Both the position numbers and the translations under genes were made by a program. From Verrucomicrobia subdivision 3 bacterium UBA7542 (GTDB lineage: Bacteria; Verrucomicrobiota; Verrucomicrobiia; Limisphaerales; UBA11358), in assembly GCA_002479245.1 (NCBI GenBank), contig DLMG01000329.1, positions 1 through 5,395 of the forward strand: DNA of 5,395 nucleotides. The letters run 5' to 3'. Within the stretch, counting starts at the first letter, position 1. Each line of letters begins with the position of its first letter. Shown here piece by piece: positions 5,037-5,395 of this stretch. The notes beneath the pieces were generated by a model. It was given only the letters and a program-made list of their open reading frames with translations, ran no database searches and had not been told where the DNA came from.

Positions 5037-5395
5037 ATGATGACAACCGAAGCAATGCACACGGCGGAATTCAACGATGCCGAGTTGGTGGCCGAAAGTC
5101 TGGCCGGAAACCGGGATGCCTTCCGCCGGATTGTCGAACGGTATCAAACCTTGATTTCTTCGCTGGCGTATTGCGCCACGGGCAACGTGAGCCAGAGCGA
5201 AGACCTCGCCCAGGAGACCTTCGTGTCCGCTTGGAAACAACTGGCGGACCTGCGTGAGCCGGCCAAACTGCGACCCTGGTTGTGCAGCATCACCCGTTTT
5301 CTCATCAGCAAGGAGTTCCGGCGCCAGGGGCGCGAGCCGGCTCATGCCGCCGAATCGTTGGAGGCGGATGAATGGGCCTCACCGGAACCGCTGCC
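5037..5395 (+). CDS. ECF-type RNA polymerase sigma factor, N-terminal part
   Basis: The frame is open to the window edge; 119 codons are visible and no stop is reached. Residues 27-36 (DAFRRIVERY) match the start of sigma region 2, residues 54-69 (SEDLAQETFVSAWKQL) match the region 2 helix that contacts core polymerase and the -10 element, and residues 78-100 (LRPWLCSITRFLISKEFRRQGRE) match the end of region 2. PAHAAESLEADEWASPEPL begins the linker to region 4, which is outside the window. ECF factors usually answer an envelope or stress signal through an anti-sigma partner; none is visible here. ATG codons at 5037, 5040 and 5055 are all in frame. AGGGTG ends about three bases before the first, a weak ribosome site and the best in the window. 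The gene diverges from the Cys-rich lipoprotein, but a regulatory link is speculation. Confidence 0.88.
   Translation, partial: MMTTEAMHTAEFNDAELVAESLAGNRDAFRRIVERYQTLISSLAYCATGNVSQSEDLAQETFVSAWKQLADLREPAKLRPWLCSITRFLISKEFRRQGREPAHAAESLEADEWASPEPL

Noticed and set aside
4749..5055. Several 70-85-codon open frames on both strands in the divergent spacer
   Set aside because: They are translations of inverted and tandem repeat DNA, low in complexity, with no ribosome sites or family resemblance.
5025..5345. A 106-codon minus-strand open frame at the right end
   Set aside because: It is antisense to the clear sigma region 2 motifs on the plus strand and has no recognisable domain.

Overview
The window is a GC-rich bacterial chromosomal segment with seven supportable protein genes, the last cut by the right edge, separated by repeat-bearing intergenic DNA. 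Nothing in it fixes the taxon. Three things suggest a PVC-group bacterium, most likely Verrucomicrobiota: a fusion of an excisionase-type helix-turn-helix to PTS EIIA (an architecture I recall from Chlamydia), almost no Shine-Dalgarno sequences ahead of otherwise convincing starts, and intergenic spacers full of short palindromes and 'boilerplate' repeats. This is inference.

Layout. Positions 23-487 (minus) encode a small hypothetical protein, possibly NTF2-like. Positions 488-812 hold no gene but contain a compact 117-bp element (636-752) with inverted ends, read here as a MITE-like insertion. Positions 813-1334 (minus) encode a DUF6125-like protein with four cysteines. Positions 1535-2212 (minus) encode an integral-membrane methyltransferase of the isoprenylcysteine carboxyl methyltransferase/PEMT type. 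The divergent spacer 2213-2479 carries palindromes and one copy of a 34-bp degenerate repeat. Positions 2480-3016 (plus) encode a DUF2148 ferredoxin-domain protein. Positions 3139-3870 (plus) encode the HTH-EIIA fusion, and a second copy of the 34-bp repeat follows seven bases after its stop codon. Positions 3963-4712 (minus) encode a predicted lipoprotein with DnaJ-type CxxCxGxG zinc-finger repeats. The 324-bp spacer 4713-5036 is rich in repeats. From 5037 to the edge (plus) runs the N-terminal part of an ECF-type RNA polymerase sigma factor.

How the genes work together. There is no obvious operon or pathway: spacings are mostly over 100 bp and orientation changes several times. The best-supported functions are regulatory or redox-related (HTH-EIIA, sigma factor, Fe-S protein, Cys-rich lipoprotein), but no shared role is shown. 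I found no CRISPR array, tRNA, rRNA, complete insertion sequence or defence system. The most notable items are the HTH-EIIA fusion, the exported DnaJ-zinc-finger-like lipoprotein without a J domain, the MITE-like element and the dispersed intergenic repeats.
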